From NCBI RefSeq assembly GCF_001512305.1, contig NZ_LNUT01000004.1, positions 239,811 through 303,810 on the forward strand: a stretch of 64,000 nt of DNA, written 5' to 3'. Shown piece after piece: positions 52,742 to 63,731 of the stretch (positions within the stretch are counted from its first letter, which is position 1; the number at the start of each line of letters is the position of its first letter). The notes under the pieces are model-generated. The model was not told where the DNA came from, did no database searches, and saw only the letters and a list, made by a program, of their open reading frames with translations. The DNA comes from Arthrobacter sp. EPSL27 (lineage in GTDB: Bacteria > Actinomycetota > Actinomycetes > Actinomycetales > Micrococcaceae). Position numbers and translations under genes: made by a program.

Positions 52742-53287
52742 TCAGCCGCCGAGGTACTGGGCCAGGAGAGGCTGAGGGGACCGGCGGACTACAGCCAGGG
52801 CGCGCTCGATGTTCCCTGCCATCGTCAGCTGGTCAAGGACACCTGCCGTATCCGGTTGCGCCGTGGCGCCGCGGCCTGCACACGGGCCGGGGGACATGCC
52901 GGGCCCTCCGGGCCGGCCCAGGTGCCGCAGCGTGGCTTCACCGGTGCGGGCGGCGTCGTCGAGTTGCCGCAGCAACGCGCGAAGACCTTCCAGATGATCC
53001 GCCAGGACGTCAGGCCAGGCGCCGGGCGGCGCCGCAGCCGCAAGTTCATTCAAAGCCGCCTGGGCGGGCAGACCCCACTCCGCGGCCACAGCGGCGGATT
53101 CCACGCTGCGGGCCAGGGCTTCAAAGCGCAGGCGGTCCAGCACGGCTTCCACCTCGGCGGACGTGAAGCTTAGCCACTGGAGGTTGCCGGCCAGGACGTG
53201 AAGCCGTTGCGTTTCCAGCCTGAACAAGAGCAAATCCAACTGGCGCCGCTCTTGCCATAGCGCCGCCGAAAGATCACCTGCACCCAT
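52742..53287 (-). CDS. Second FlgN-like protein
   Basis: A 181-residue helical protein paralogous to FlgN at 24543: LSAALWQERRQLDLLLFRLET, QWLSFTSAEVEAVLDRL, AAEWGLPAQAALNELAAAAP and PGAWPDVL align with the same motifs there. The C-terminal 50 residues are Gly/Pro-rich then helical. It may chaperone another export substrate or regulate. The ATG at 53287 has GGGGGGA nine bases upstream, and an ATG at 53296 is possible. It is divergent from the flagellar sigma gene and convergent with csrA. Confidence 0.75.
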   Translation of the reverse strand: MGAGDLSAALWQERRQLDLLLFRLETQRLHVLAGNLQWLSFTSAEVEAVLDRLRFEALARSVESAAVAAEWGLPAQAALNELAAAAPPGAWPDVLADHLEGLRALLRQLDDAARTGEATLRHLGRPGGPGMSPGPCAGRGATAQPDTAGVLDQLTMAGNIERALAVVRRSPQPLLAQYLGG

Positions 53288-53310
53288 GGGCCCCATTCCC
53301 CCCGCCGCCC

Positions 53311-53344
53311 TTGGCTGAAAAACCGCTTCCGCATTTTCAGCCAA
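53311..53344. repeat. Perfect inverted repeat between the FlgN-like and sigma genes
   Basis: TTGGCTGAAAA and TTTTCAGCCAA form an 11-bp perfect inverted repeat with 12 bases between. On the plus strand it is followed by GCTTTTT, so it could end transcripts coming from csrA; it might also be an operator in the divergent region. Confidence 0.65.
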
Positions 53345-53361
53345 GCTTTTTCCTGAGGTTA
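53334..53361 (-). promoter_or_regulatory. Weak sigma-28-like element upstream of the second flgN-like gene
   Basis: On the minus strand TAAC, a 16-base spacer (one more than the others) and GCTGAAAA, which matches 6 of 8 consensus -10 positions. Tentative. Confidence 0.3.
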
Positions 53362-53514
53362 CACGCAGAGTCACGTTCAAGTGATAGGTTTCCACTTGGG
53401 TGCCGCGCCCGGGTTATAAACACCGACTTCCATGGGGGGAGCACGGGGCCCATTTCGGGTGCGGCTCTCGGTCTTTTAAGGCTGCCGGATCCTGTCTCAT
53501 GGGGGGACAAACTA

Positions 53515-54333
53515 TTGAATCGCGTGGAACGCAATGAGATGGTCACACAGCATCTTCCGCTGGTGGGCTACCTCGTCTCAGACTTGTGCTCGAAAGCTTC
53601 GCACCTTTCCCGCGATGACCTGGCGTCGGCAGGCGCCATTGCACTGATCACTTCGGCCGACTCGTTCGACCCGGACCTCGGGGTGCCGTTCGGTGCGTTC
53701 GCGCGGCGCCGGATCCTTGGCGCATTTGCCGACGAGATGCGCGCCAGCGACTGGGCCACCCGCTCGGCGCGGCGCCGGATCAAAGAAACCATGTCGGTCC
53801 AGGAAACCCTTGCCTCGGCCCTCGGACGCGCACCCTCAGTTGACGAGATCGCCTCAGCCCTTGGTGTCCAGCAAAGCGTCGTCGAAGCAGCCCTCGCCGA
53901 CGCCTCCCGGACCCTGACTCCGTTGGATGAAGCCGTCGTGGACACCCTGGCCGCCGAGAACCTGACCCCGGAGCACTCGGTGCTGGCCGATGAACGTCTG
54001 CAGTACCTCCGCGCTGCCGTGAAGTCGCTGCCCGACCGGATGCGCTACGTCGTCGAAGAGATCTACTTCGGTGACCGGACGGTCAAAGACTTGGCCGCTG
54101 AACTCGGCTCCACCCACGCTGCGGTCTCCCAGCAGCGGGCCGAAGCCATCCGCCTCATGCGGGACGGCCTGACGGCCCACTATTCCGACGATCCCGGGCA
54201 GGGCTACGAGCCCCAATCACGGATCACCCCGAAGCGCCGCAACGACTACCTGGCCCAACTGGCCGAAACCACTGCCGGCGGCATCACGCGGGCCATTTTC
54301 CCGCATGGCCCGGTTCTCAACGAGGCTGTCTGA
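53515..54333 (+). CDS. fliA: Flagellar RNA polymerase sigma factor (FliA/SigD/WhiG type)
   Basis: A 272-residue sigma-70-family factor of the sigma-28 group. Region 2 has LSRDDLASAGAIALITSADSFDP and FGAFARRRILGAFADEMRASDWATRSARRR, region 3 VQETLASALGRAPSVDEIASALGV, and region 4 LPDRMRYVVEEIYFGDRTVKDLAAELGSTHAAVSQQRAEAI. It should read the TWAC-N15-GSCGAYAR promoters of this locus. The TTG at 53515 is chosen: GGGGGGA lies seven bases upstream; the open frame extends further but without homology. No flgM anti-sigma gene is visible in the window. Confidence 0.92.
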   Translation: MNRVERNEMVTQHLPLVGYLVSDLCSKASHLSRDDLASAGAIALITSADSFDPDLGVPFGAFARRRILGAFADEMRASDWATRSARRRIKETMSVQETLASALGRAPSVDEIASALGVQQSVVEAALADASRTLTPLDEAVVDTLAAENLTPEHSVLADERLQYLRAAVKSLPDRMRYVVEEIYFGDRTVKDLAAELGSTHAAVSQQRAEAIRLMRDGLTAHYSDDPGQGYEPQSRITPKRRNDYLAQLAETTAGGITRAIFPHGPVLNEAV

Positions 54334-54360
54334 CCCTTCCCCGGGCCCGCATCCCCCCGA

Positions 54361-54385
54361 TAGTAAGCCGACTTAGTAAGCTGAC
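54361..54385 (+). repeat. Direct repeat upstream of dps
   Basis: TAGTAAGCCGAC (54361) and TAGTAAGCTGAC (54374) differ at one base and are 13 bp apart. They lie in the sigma-dps gap and could bind a regulator. Confidence 0.4.
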
Positions 54386-54472
54386 CGAGAAATTACCGTC
54401 CGTCCGTCGCGGTCCCGCTGCGGCCTGCGGTAGCGTCGATTACATCGGATCTGGACCTACTCAGGAGGACGC

Positions 54473-54952
54473 ATGAAAGCATCACCAACGCTCACGACGA
54501 ACCTGCAGGCAGTGCTCGTGGACCTCATCGAACTTCACGTCCAGGGCAAGCAGGCGCACTGGAACATCGTCGGGACGAACTTCCGGGACCTCCACCTTCA
54601 GCTGGACGAAATCATCGAAGCCGCCCGCGGTTTCGCGGACGACCTGGCGGAGCGCATGCGCGCCCTCCATGCCCTCCCGGACGGCCGCAGCGCCACGGTG
54701 GCCAAGTCCACGGCCCTCCCGGAATTCCCGGCCGGCCTGATCAACACCAAGGATGCCATCGAGCGGATCGTCGCAGCCCTGGAAGCCGCTGTGGGCACCA
54801 TGCGCAAAGTCCATGACGAAGTGGACGAAGAGGACCCCACGACGGCGGACCTGCTGCACGAGTTCATCGCCAAGTTTGAGCAGTACGCCTGGATGGTCAA
54901 CGCCGAGACGATGCGGGCCAACGCCAGCGTCACCACGGCGGACGGCAAGTAA
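54473..54952 (+). CDS. dps: Dps-family DNA-protecting ferritin-like protein
   Basis: A 159-residue protein with the Dps fold. The ferroxidase-site residues are visible in QGKQAHWNIVGTNFRDLHLQLDEIIEA (His, Asp, Glu). It forms dodecamers that store iron and protect DNA from oxidative damage. AGGAGG precedes the ATG. A strong terminator follows. It is separated from the flagellar sigma gene by 139 bp, with a 12-bp direct repeat. Confidence 0.93.
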   Translation: MKASPTLTTNLQAVLVDLIELHVQGKQAHWNIVGTNFRDLHLQLDEIIEAARGFADDLAERMRALHALPDGRSATVAKSTALPEFPAGLINTKDAIERIVAALEAAVGTMRKVHDEVDEEDPTTADLLHEFIAKFEQYAWMVNAETMRANASVTTADGK

Positions 54953-54968
54953 GCCCTCCCGGCAGTTG

Positions 54969-55008
54969 CCAGCGCCCGGCTCCGGTTTCCACCGGAGCCG
55001 GGCGCTGG
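54969..55008 (+). terminator. dps terminator, probably bidirectional
   Basis: A perfect 17-bp stem (CCAGCGCCCGGCTCCGG and complement) with a six-base loop, followed by GCATTT, lies between the convergent dps and MFS genes. Confidence 0.88.
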
Positions 55009-55057
55009 GCATTTAACCCGTGGCTGCTGTTAGCCCTCGGCCGCTGCTAGCTCGGAA

Positions 55058-56728
55058 CTACTGTGCCGTGGGCACCTTTCGGAGGACGACGGCGGCAAGC
55101 ACCGACGCCCCCGCCATGAGCACCAGCGCGATGGCCGCCGTGATGTGGACCCCCGAGTCGAAGGCTGACCGGGCAGCGGCGAGCACTGCGTCCGCCAGCG
55201 GCCCCGGAAGGGTCTGCGCCAGCTCCACGGCCCCGGCCAGCGTCTCGCCGGCCTGGGCCGTGGCCTCCGCCGGGGCGGACTCGGCCACACCGGCGGGAAG
55301 CCGGAGATTGCCCTGGTAGGAGGCCGTCAGGATGGACCCGAGGATGGCCGTGCCGAGCAGGGAGCCGATCTCGTAGCCGGTCTCGGAGATGGCGGCCGCC
55401 GCCCCGGACTTCTCCGCGGGTGCGGCGCCGAGGATCAGGTCGTTCGAGATGGTCTCCGCGGCGCCGACGCCCAGACACAGTACCAGCAGGGCCGCCAGCA
55501 GCAGGGCGGGGCCGTTGCCGTGATCACCGAACGCCACCAGGAAGTATCCGGCGGCGCTCAGGAGCAACCCGCCGGCCACCACGAAGCCGGGGCGCACCTT
55601 CCGTACCAGCGGCACCACCAGCAGGCCCGCCACCACGGTGGCGACCAGTGCCGGGACCATGGCCACGCCGGATTCCGAGGGGGACTGGCCCTCCAGCAGC
55701 TGCAGGTGCTGGGCGAGGAACAGGATGAAGCCGTTGAAGGAGAACAGCGCCAGCACGTTGGCGGTGATCGCCGTGCTGAAGACCCGGTTGCCGAACAGGC
55801 TGACGTCCAGGAGCGGCGCGGTGCGGTTCCGCTGCCCGGCGGCGCCCTGGGGTGCCTGGGCTGCCTGTACTTCCTGTGCCTGCCCTTCTTTCAGAAGGTG
55901 CCGCTGGCGCCGGATGAAGACGTAGCCCATCACCAGGCCGAAGCCGACGGCGGCCAGCGGCTCCGCGGCCAGGCCGTGCGTGGCCAGGATCTTGATGCCG
56001 TAGACCACGGGCACCATCACCAGCAGGGACAGAACGATACTGGGCACGTCCACCCGGCCCGGGTTCGGGTCGCGGGATTCCGGGATCAGGGCCGGCCCCA
56101 GGGCCAGCAGCGGCAGGATGATCGGCACGGCCACCAGCAGGATGGCGCCCCACCAGAAGTGCTCCACCAGCCAGCCGCCGAAGATCGGCCCCAGCGCCGC
56201 GCCGCCGGAGAACCCGGCCGCCCAGATGGCCACGGCCAGACGGCGCCGGTTGGGCTCGGGGAAGATGTTCCGGATCAGGGACAGCGTTGAGGGCATCAGC
56301 ATGGAGCCGAAGAAGCCCAGCCCGGCCCGCCCGGCGATCAGCCATTCGGCGCTGGGGGCAAAGGCGGTGACTGCCGAGACGGCCGCAAAACCTGTACTGC
56401 CGATAAAGAGCAGCCGGCGCCGGCCGATCCTGTCACCCAGGCTGCCCATCGCCACCAGCAGGCCGGCGAGAACCAGGGGATAGGCGTCCACAATCCAGAG
56501 CAGCTCCAGCCCGGTGGCGTCGAGGCTCCGGGCGATCGCAGGCAGCGCGAAGGTCAGGGCCGTGTTGTCGACGGCCACCAGCAGCACCGGGAACATCAGC
56601 AGGGCCAGCGCAAGCCAGTCGCGCCACGGCGCGCGGGGCGCCTGGTTCTGGTGCGGGACGCCGGCGGTTCCAGCGGTGCGGTTCCGGCCGGGGCCGATGC
56701 TGTTGGAGGTAATGGACGTGTTGCTCAT
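55058..56728 (-). CDS. MFS drug exporter, DHA2 (14-segment) family
   Basis: A 556-residue membrane protein. Typical DHA2 features are the first helix ending in FPVLLVAVDNTALTFALPAIARSL, motif A GSLGDRIGRRRLLFIGS, and motif C-like ALGPIFGGWLVEHFWW. It probably exports toxic compounds using the proton gradient. An Ala/Gln-rich loop near residue 300 is long. It is divergent from a TetR regulator, and a perfect palindrome lies just upstream of its start, so it is probably repressed by that protein. Confidence 0.93.
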   Translation of the reverse strand: MSNTSITSNSIGPGRNRTAGTAGVPHQNQAPRAPWRDWLALALLMFPVLLVAVDNTALTFALPAIARSLDATGLELLWIVDAYPLVLAGLLVAMGSLGDRIGRRRLLFIGSTGFAAVSAVTAFAPSAEWLIAGRAGLGFFGSMLMPSTLSLIRNIFPEPNRRRLAVAIWAAGFSGGAALGPIFGGWLVEHFWWGAILLVAVPIILPLLALGPALIPESRDPNPGRVDVPSIVLSLLVMVPVVYGIKILATHGLAAEPLAAVGFGLVMGYVFIRRQRHLLKEGQAQEVQAAQAPQGAAGQRNRTAPLLDVSLFGNRVFSTAITANVLALFSFNGFILFLAQHLQLLEGQSPSESGVAMVPALVATVVAGLLVVPLVRKVRPGFVVAGGLLLSAAGYFLVAFGDHGNGPALLLAALLVLCLGVGAAETISNDLILGAAPAEKSGAAAAISETGYEIGSLLGTAILGSILTASYQGNLRLPAGVAESAPAEATAQAGETLAGAVELAQTLPGPLADAVLAAARSAFDSGVHITAAIALVLMAGASVLAAVVLRKVPTAQ

Positions 56729-56733
56729 CTACA

Positions 56734-56761
56734 TAACTGTACCGTCCAGACGGTACAGTTA
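56734..56761. promoter_or_regulatory. TetR operator
   Basis: TAACTGTACCGTC and GACGGTACAGTTA are perfect 13-bp arms around CA, located between the divergent MFS and TetR genes, 5 bp before the MFS start. Confidence 0.85.
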
Positions 56762-56794
56762 AGAAATGATCGTGCCCGCGGGCATGATGGAGGC

Positions 56795-57334
56795 ATGGCA
56801 AGAAAACCCGTGGCCCGCGAAGCCGTCCTCGACGCATTCGAATCCCTGCTGATCGAAGAGGGGGAGCGGGCCGCCACCCTGGATGCCGTGGCCAAGCTGG
56901 CGGGGGTCTCCAAGGGCGGCCTCCTGTACCACTTCCCGAACAAGGAGGCCATGATCTCCGTCCTGCTGGAACGACTGGACCGCCTGCTCGCCGAGGATCT
57001 CGTTGCCATGGCGGCCGCGCCCGAGGGCGCCGCGGCTTTCTTCATCAAGTCCTCGGTCTGGGCGGACACCCCGCTGGACCGGGTCTTCGTCGCCGCCACG
57101 CGGCTGGCGGAGGTGGCGCACCAGGAGACCCTGCGCAGGATGGCCGCCGTCCAGGCGGCCTGGCTGGAACTGCTCGCCGCCGACGTCGGGCCCGTCATGG
57201 CGAAGCCGGTCCTCTATATGGGGGACGGGCTGTACTTCAACGCCATGCTCGCCCGTGGCCCGGGCGGGGCGCTCGCGGAGGTCGACACCGACGTCGAAAG
57301 CCTGCTCGCCGCGCTCGAGCGGCTCCGCGGCTGA
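56795..57334 (+). CDS. TetR-family transcriptional regulator
   Basis: A 179-residue repressor. The helix-turn-helix is at about 22-45 (ATLDAVAKLAGVSKGGLLYHFPNKEAM), with a helical ligand-binding domain behind it. It belongs to the local-repressor type that controls an adjacent exporter and its own gene through the palindrome at 56734. The ATG at 56795 has only a very close GGAGG, so initiation may be weak. The ligand is unknown. Confidence 0.92.
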   Translation: MARKPVAREAVLDAFESLLIEEGERAATLDAVAKLAGVSKGGLLYHFPNKEAMISVLLERLDRLLAEDLVAMAAAPEGAAAFFIKSSVWADTPLDRVFVAATRLAEVAHQETLRRMAAVQAAWLELLAADVGPVMAKPVLYMGDGLYFNAMLARGPGGALAEVDTDVESLLAALERLRG

Positions 57335-57407
57335 GCCGGCGCGGGGCTCCGGGCCGCGCCCGGTGCCGGCCGCGGGGCGTCACGCCCGCACCCGCGGGGC
57401 GCCAAGT

Positions 57408-57436
57408 TTGCGGACGCGGGCGTGGCGTAGGACAAT
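57408..57436 (+). promoter_or_regulatory. Possible promoter of the gcv operon
   Basis: TTGCGG, a 17-base spacer and GACAAT. The predicted start is about 40 bases before the riboswitch. A small GTGAC-TGTT-GTCAC palindrome follows at 57444. Confidence 0.4.
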
Positions 57437-57481
57437 GGGAGCTGTGACTGTTGTCACGCCAAGTAAATATGCCTTTGATCT

Positions 57482-57684
57482 GCGGCGGGAGAGTTCTGCT
57501 TGTAGGTACAAGCAGGCGCCGTAGGAGCAAATCCTCCCCAGGAATCTCTCAGGCCCACGTACCGCCGCGGCAAGGCAACTCTGGAAAGTAGCAGGCTGTC
57601 TTCGGACATGCTGTGCTCACCGACGGTGCAAGCGAAGCCATGCGAGAACACGGCTGCGCGGAAACTCTCAGGTCCAATACAGAG
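57482..57684 (+). ncRNA. Tandem glycine riboswitch
   Basis: Two glycine aptamers. Aptamer I (57482-57568) is closed by GCGGCGG/CCGCCGC and contains GGAATCTCTCAGGCCC. Aptamer II (57579-57684) is closed by CTCTG/CAGAG and contains GGAAACTCTCAGGTCC. The start of each has the GGAGAGTTC/GGAAAGTAG-like element. It precedes gcvP and should switch on the glycine-cleavage operon when glycine is abundant. Between aptamer II and the gcvP start, AGGAAC (57690) can pair with GTTCCT (57737) next to the Shine-Dalgarno, a possible switch helix. The remaining part of this 409-bp gap shows only the promoter candidate. Confidence 0.93.
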
Positions 57685-57743
57685 CGGGGAGGAACCCGAA
57701 TCAATGTGGCGTACCCTGCGCCGCCTTAGTTATGGAGTTCCTT

Positions 57744-60593
<2,850 letters not shown>

Positions 60594-60602
60594 GGACTTC
60601 TG

Positions 60603-61751
60603 ATGACTGAGAACTACACCGCGCTCTACGAAGAGCACAAGAAGCTCGGCGCCTCCTTCACGGACTTCGGCGGCTGGCAGATGCCGCTCAAATACAGCTC
60701 CGAACTCGCCGAACACCACGCCGTCCGCAAGTCCGCAGGCCTGTTCGACCTGTCCCACATGGGCGAAGTCTGGGTCACCGGCCCCGACGCCGCAGCCTTC
60801 CTGGACTACGCACTCGTCGGCAAGATCTCCGCGATGGCGGTCGGCAAGGCCAAGTACTCGCTGATCTGCAATGGGGACGGCGGCATCATCGACGACCTCA
60901 TCACCTACCGGCGGCCCGCCACGGCTGACAACACCGACAAGTTCCTCGTGGTCCCCAACGCCGGCAACGCCAAGGTCGTCGCTGCGGAACTGGCCGAACG
61001 CGCCGCGAACTTCGACGTTACGGTGACGGACGTTTCAGCCGAGACGTCCCTGATCGCCGTGCAGGGACCCAAGGCCCAGGAGATCCTGCTGCGCCTGGTT
61101 CCCGCCGCGCAGCACGCGCTCGTCACGGAGCTCAAGTATTACGCCGCCGTCGAGGTTCCTTTGATGTTCGGCGGCACCAGCCAGGACCTGCTGCTGGCCC
61201 GCACCGGCTACACCGGGGAAGACGGCTTCGAGATCTTCGTCGCCAACGACGGCGCCGCCGCCCTCTGGCAGGCCCTCGTCGCCATTGCCGAGGACGGCGA
61301 GCTGACGCCTGCCGGCCTGGCGTCCCGCGACTCGCTCCGCCTCGAGGCGGGAATGCCGCTCTACGGCAACGAGCTCTCCCTGCAGGGTGACCCGTTCGCC
61401 GCCGGCCTGGGCCCGGTCGTCGCGCTCTCCAAGGAAGGCGACTTCGTCGGAAAGGCCGCCCTGGCCGCCAGGAAGGAAGCCGGCGCCGGCGCCACTACGG
61501 GCCGCAAGCTGGTGGGCCTCAAGGGCCTGGGCCGCCGGGCCGGCCGCGGGCACTACCCGGTCCTCAAGGACGGCCACGTCGTCGGCGAAGTTACCTCCGG
61601 CCAGCCGTCGCCGACCCTGGGCTACCCGGTGGCCCTGGCCTATGTCGACGTCGAGTTCACCGAGCCCGGCACCGCCCTGGACATTGACCTGCGCGGCAAG
61701 GCCGAGCCGTTCGAAGTTGTCGCCCTGCCGTTCTACAAGCGCCAGAAGTAG
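60603..61751 (+). CDS. gcvT: Glycine cleavage T-protein (aminomethyltransferase)
   Basis: A 382-residue enzyme that moves the one-carbon unit from GcvH to tetrahydrofolate. Features are SFTDFGGWQMPLKYSSELAEHHAVRKSAGLFDLSHMGE (short blocks, folate/catalytic region) and RTGYTGEDGFEIF with LRLEAGMPLYGNEL. It begins 9 bp after gcvP. The longer spacer to gcvH (93 bp) holds a small hairpin. Confidence 0.95.
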   Translation: MTENYTALYEEHKKLGASFTDFGGWQMPLKYSSELAEHHAVRKSAGLFDLSHMGEVWVTGPDAAAFLDYALVGKISAMAVGKAKYSLICNGDGGIIDDLITYRRPATADNTDKFLVVPNAGNAKVVAAELAERAANFDVTVTDVSAETSLIAVQGPKAQEILLRLVPAAQHALVTELKYYAAVEVPLMFGGTSQDLLLARTGYTGEDGFEIFVANDGAAALWQALVAIAEDGELTPAGLASRDSLRLEAGMPLYGNELSLQGDPFAAGLGPVVALSKEGDFVGKAALAARKEAGAGATTGRKLVGLKGLGRRAGRGHYPVLKDGHVVGEVTSGQPSPTLGYPVALAYVDVEFTEPGTALDIDLRGKAEPFEVVALPFYKRQK

Positions 61752-61760
61752 CGCCGCTCC

Positions 61761-61781
61761 CGGCGGCTCCCGGCCGCCGGC
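61761..61781 (+). repeat. Small hairpin between gcvT and gcvH
   Basis: CCGGCGGC and GCCGCCGG form a perfect 8-bp stem with a five-base loop. It may modulate the ratio of upstream to downstream genes; no U-run follows. Confidence 0.45.
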
Positions 61782-61844
61782 GGTGTGCTTCGCGCCCCCT
61801 TATCTCTTCAGCGTTCTTGACCCTCTAAGACTTAGGAAAAATCC

Positions 61845-62231
61845 ATGGCAAAAGTAGCTCCCGAACTTCAGTACTCCGACGAGCATGAGTGGGTTGCCCG
61901 CGACGCGGGATCAAACGTCGTGTCCATCGGCATCTCCGCCGTCGCCACGGACGCCCTCGGCGACATTGTCTACGTGGACCTGCCCGAGGTTGGCTCCGCG
62001 GTGACCGCGGGGGAGACCTGCGGCGAGGTCGAGTCGACCAAGTCCGTTTCGGACCTGTACGCCCCGGTCACGGGCGAGGTCACCGAGATCAACGACGCCG
62101 TGGTGTCGGATCCGGCGCTGATCAACAGCGACCCGTACGGCGCCGGCTGGCTGTTCAAGGTGGCCGCCGAATCCGAGGGCCCGCTGCTCTCGGCCCAGGA
62201 ATACGCCTCCAAGAACGGCGGCGAACTGTGA
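61845..62231 (+). CDS. gcvH: Glycine cleavage H-protein (lipoyl carrier)
   Basis: A 128-residue carrier protein. The lipoylated lysine lies in the [20 protein letters not shown] motif, near residue 66. It shuttles the aminomethyl group between P, T and L proteins. TTAGGA lies before the ATG. The stop overlaps the glyA GTG (GTGA). Confidence 0.95.
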   Translation: MAKVAPELQYSDEHEWVARDAGSNVVSIGISAVATDALGDIVYVDLPEVGSAVTAGETCGEVESTKSVSDLYAPVTGEVTEINDAVVSDPALINSDPYGAGWLFKVAAESEGPLLSAQEYASKNGGEL

Positions 62232-63550
62232 GCGGCGCCAGCACGGACACCGCGTTCGAGCAGGTGGTTTCCCCGTCGCTGGACGCGGACCTGTCCGCCC
62301 TGGACCCGGAGATCGCGGCGAAGATCGACGCCGAGCTGGGCCGCCAGCGCGACGGCCTGGAAATGATCGCCTCGGAGAACCACACCGCCCGGGCCGTGAT
62401 GCAGGCGCAGGGCTCGGTGCTGACCAACAAGTACGCCGAGGGCTACCCGGGCAAGCGCTACTACGGCGGCTGCGAGCACGTGGACGTCATCGAACAGCTC
62501 GCGATCGACCGGGTCAAGGCCCTCTTCGGCGCTGAGTACGCGAACGTCCAGCCGCACTCCGGCGCGCAGGCCAACGCCTCCGTGATGCACGCCCTGATCC
62601 GCCCGGGCGACACCATCATGGGCCTGAACCTGGCCCACGGCGGCCACCTCACCCACGGCATGAAGATCAACTTCTCCGGCCGGCTCTACAACGTCATCCC
62701 GTACCAGGTCCGCGAGGACGACCACCGGATCGACATGGCCGAGGTCGAACGCCTCGCCCAGGAACACAAACCACAGCTGATCGTGGCCGGCTGGTCCGCG
62801 TACGCCCGGCAGCTGGACTTCGCCGAGTTCCGCCGGATCGCCGACTCCGTGGGCGCCTACCTCATGGTCGACATGGCCCACTTCGCCGGCCTGGTGGCCG
62901 CCGGGCTCCACCCCTCCCCGGTCCCGCACGCCCACGTCACCACCTCCACCACGCACAAGACCCTCGCCGGTCCGCGCGGCGGCATCATCCTGACCAACGA
63001 CCCCGACGTCGCCAAAAAGATCAACTCAGCCGTGTTCCCGGGCCAGCAGGGCGGCCCGCTGGAGCACGTCATCGCCGGCAAAGCCGTGGCCTTCAAGATC
63101 GCCGCCTCCCCGGAGTTCAAGGAACGCCAGGAACGCGTCCTCGCCGGCGCCCGGATCCTCGCCGACCGGCTGGTCCAGCCCGACGTCACCGCCAAGGGCA
63201 TCAACGTGATCTCCGGCGGCACCGACGTCCACCTGGTCCTCGTGGACCTGCGCGACTGCGAACTCAACGGCCAGGAAGCCGAGGACCGCCTCGCCGCGAT
63301 CGACATCACGGTCAACCGCAACGCCGTCCCGTTCGACCCGCGCCCGCCCATGGTCACCTCCGGGCTGCGCATCGGCACCCCGGCCCTGGCCACCCGCGGG
63401 TTCGGCGAAGCGGCCTTCACCGAAGTCGCCGACATCATCGCCGAGGCACTGACCGCCGACGCCGGTACGGACCTCTCCGGCCTGCGCGCCCGCGTCGAGG
63501 CCCTCGCCGCCGCCCACCCGCTCTACCCCTCGGTCACGAACCTCGGGTAG
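62228..63550 (+). CDS. glyA: Serine hydroxymethyltransferase
   Basis: A 440-residue PLP enzyme that interconverts glycine and serine using methylene-tetrahydrofolate from the cleavage system. The PLP lysine is in [15 protein letters not shown], and other markers are the [14 protein letters not shown] block and [18 protein letters not shown]. The GTG at 62228 starts the conserved N-terminus; a longer open frame upstream runs through gcvH out of frame and is not used. Together with gcvPTH and sdaA it routes glycine to serine and pyruvate. Confidence 0.94.
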   Translation: MSGASTDTAFEQVVSPSLDADLSALDPEIAAKIDAELGRQRDGLEMIASENHTARAVMQAQGSVLTNKYAEGYPGKRYYGGCEHVDVIEQLAIDRVKALFGAEYANVQPHSGAQANASVMHALIRPGDTIMGLNLAHGGHLTHGMKINFSGRLYNVIPYQVREDDHRIDMAEVERLAQEHKPQLIVAGWSAYARQLDFAEFRRIADSVGAYLMVDMAHFAGLVAAGLHPSPVPHAHVTTSTTHKTLAGPRGGIILTNDPDVAKKINSAVFPGQQGGPLEHVIAGKAVAFKIAASPEFKERQERVLAGARILADRLVQPDVTAKGINVISGGTDVHLVLVDLRDCELNGQEAEDRLAAIDITVNRNAVPFDPRPPMVTSGLRIGTPALATRGFGEAAFTEVADIIAEALTADAGTDLSGLRARVEALAAAHPLYPSVTNLG

Positions 63551-63731
63551 AGCCCATCCCGGGGCCGGCTCCTTCAGGGGCTGGCTCCGGGTCCGGCGGA
63601 CCGGACTTTCCACGCGTGCTCGCTCGTTCCTCGCTTAGACGCACGCTTTCGAAAAGCCCGGCTCCGCCGGCCCCTCGAGGGCAGCTCACCCTCCGCTCCA
63701 TCTCCACATTTATCCAGTTAGGAACCCGGCC

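Noticed and set aside
54330..54360. CCCGATAG upstream of dps as a sixth sigma-28 promoter.
   Set aside because: No TAAC-like -35 exists 15 bases upstream; only a C-rich stretch is there.
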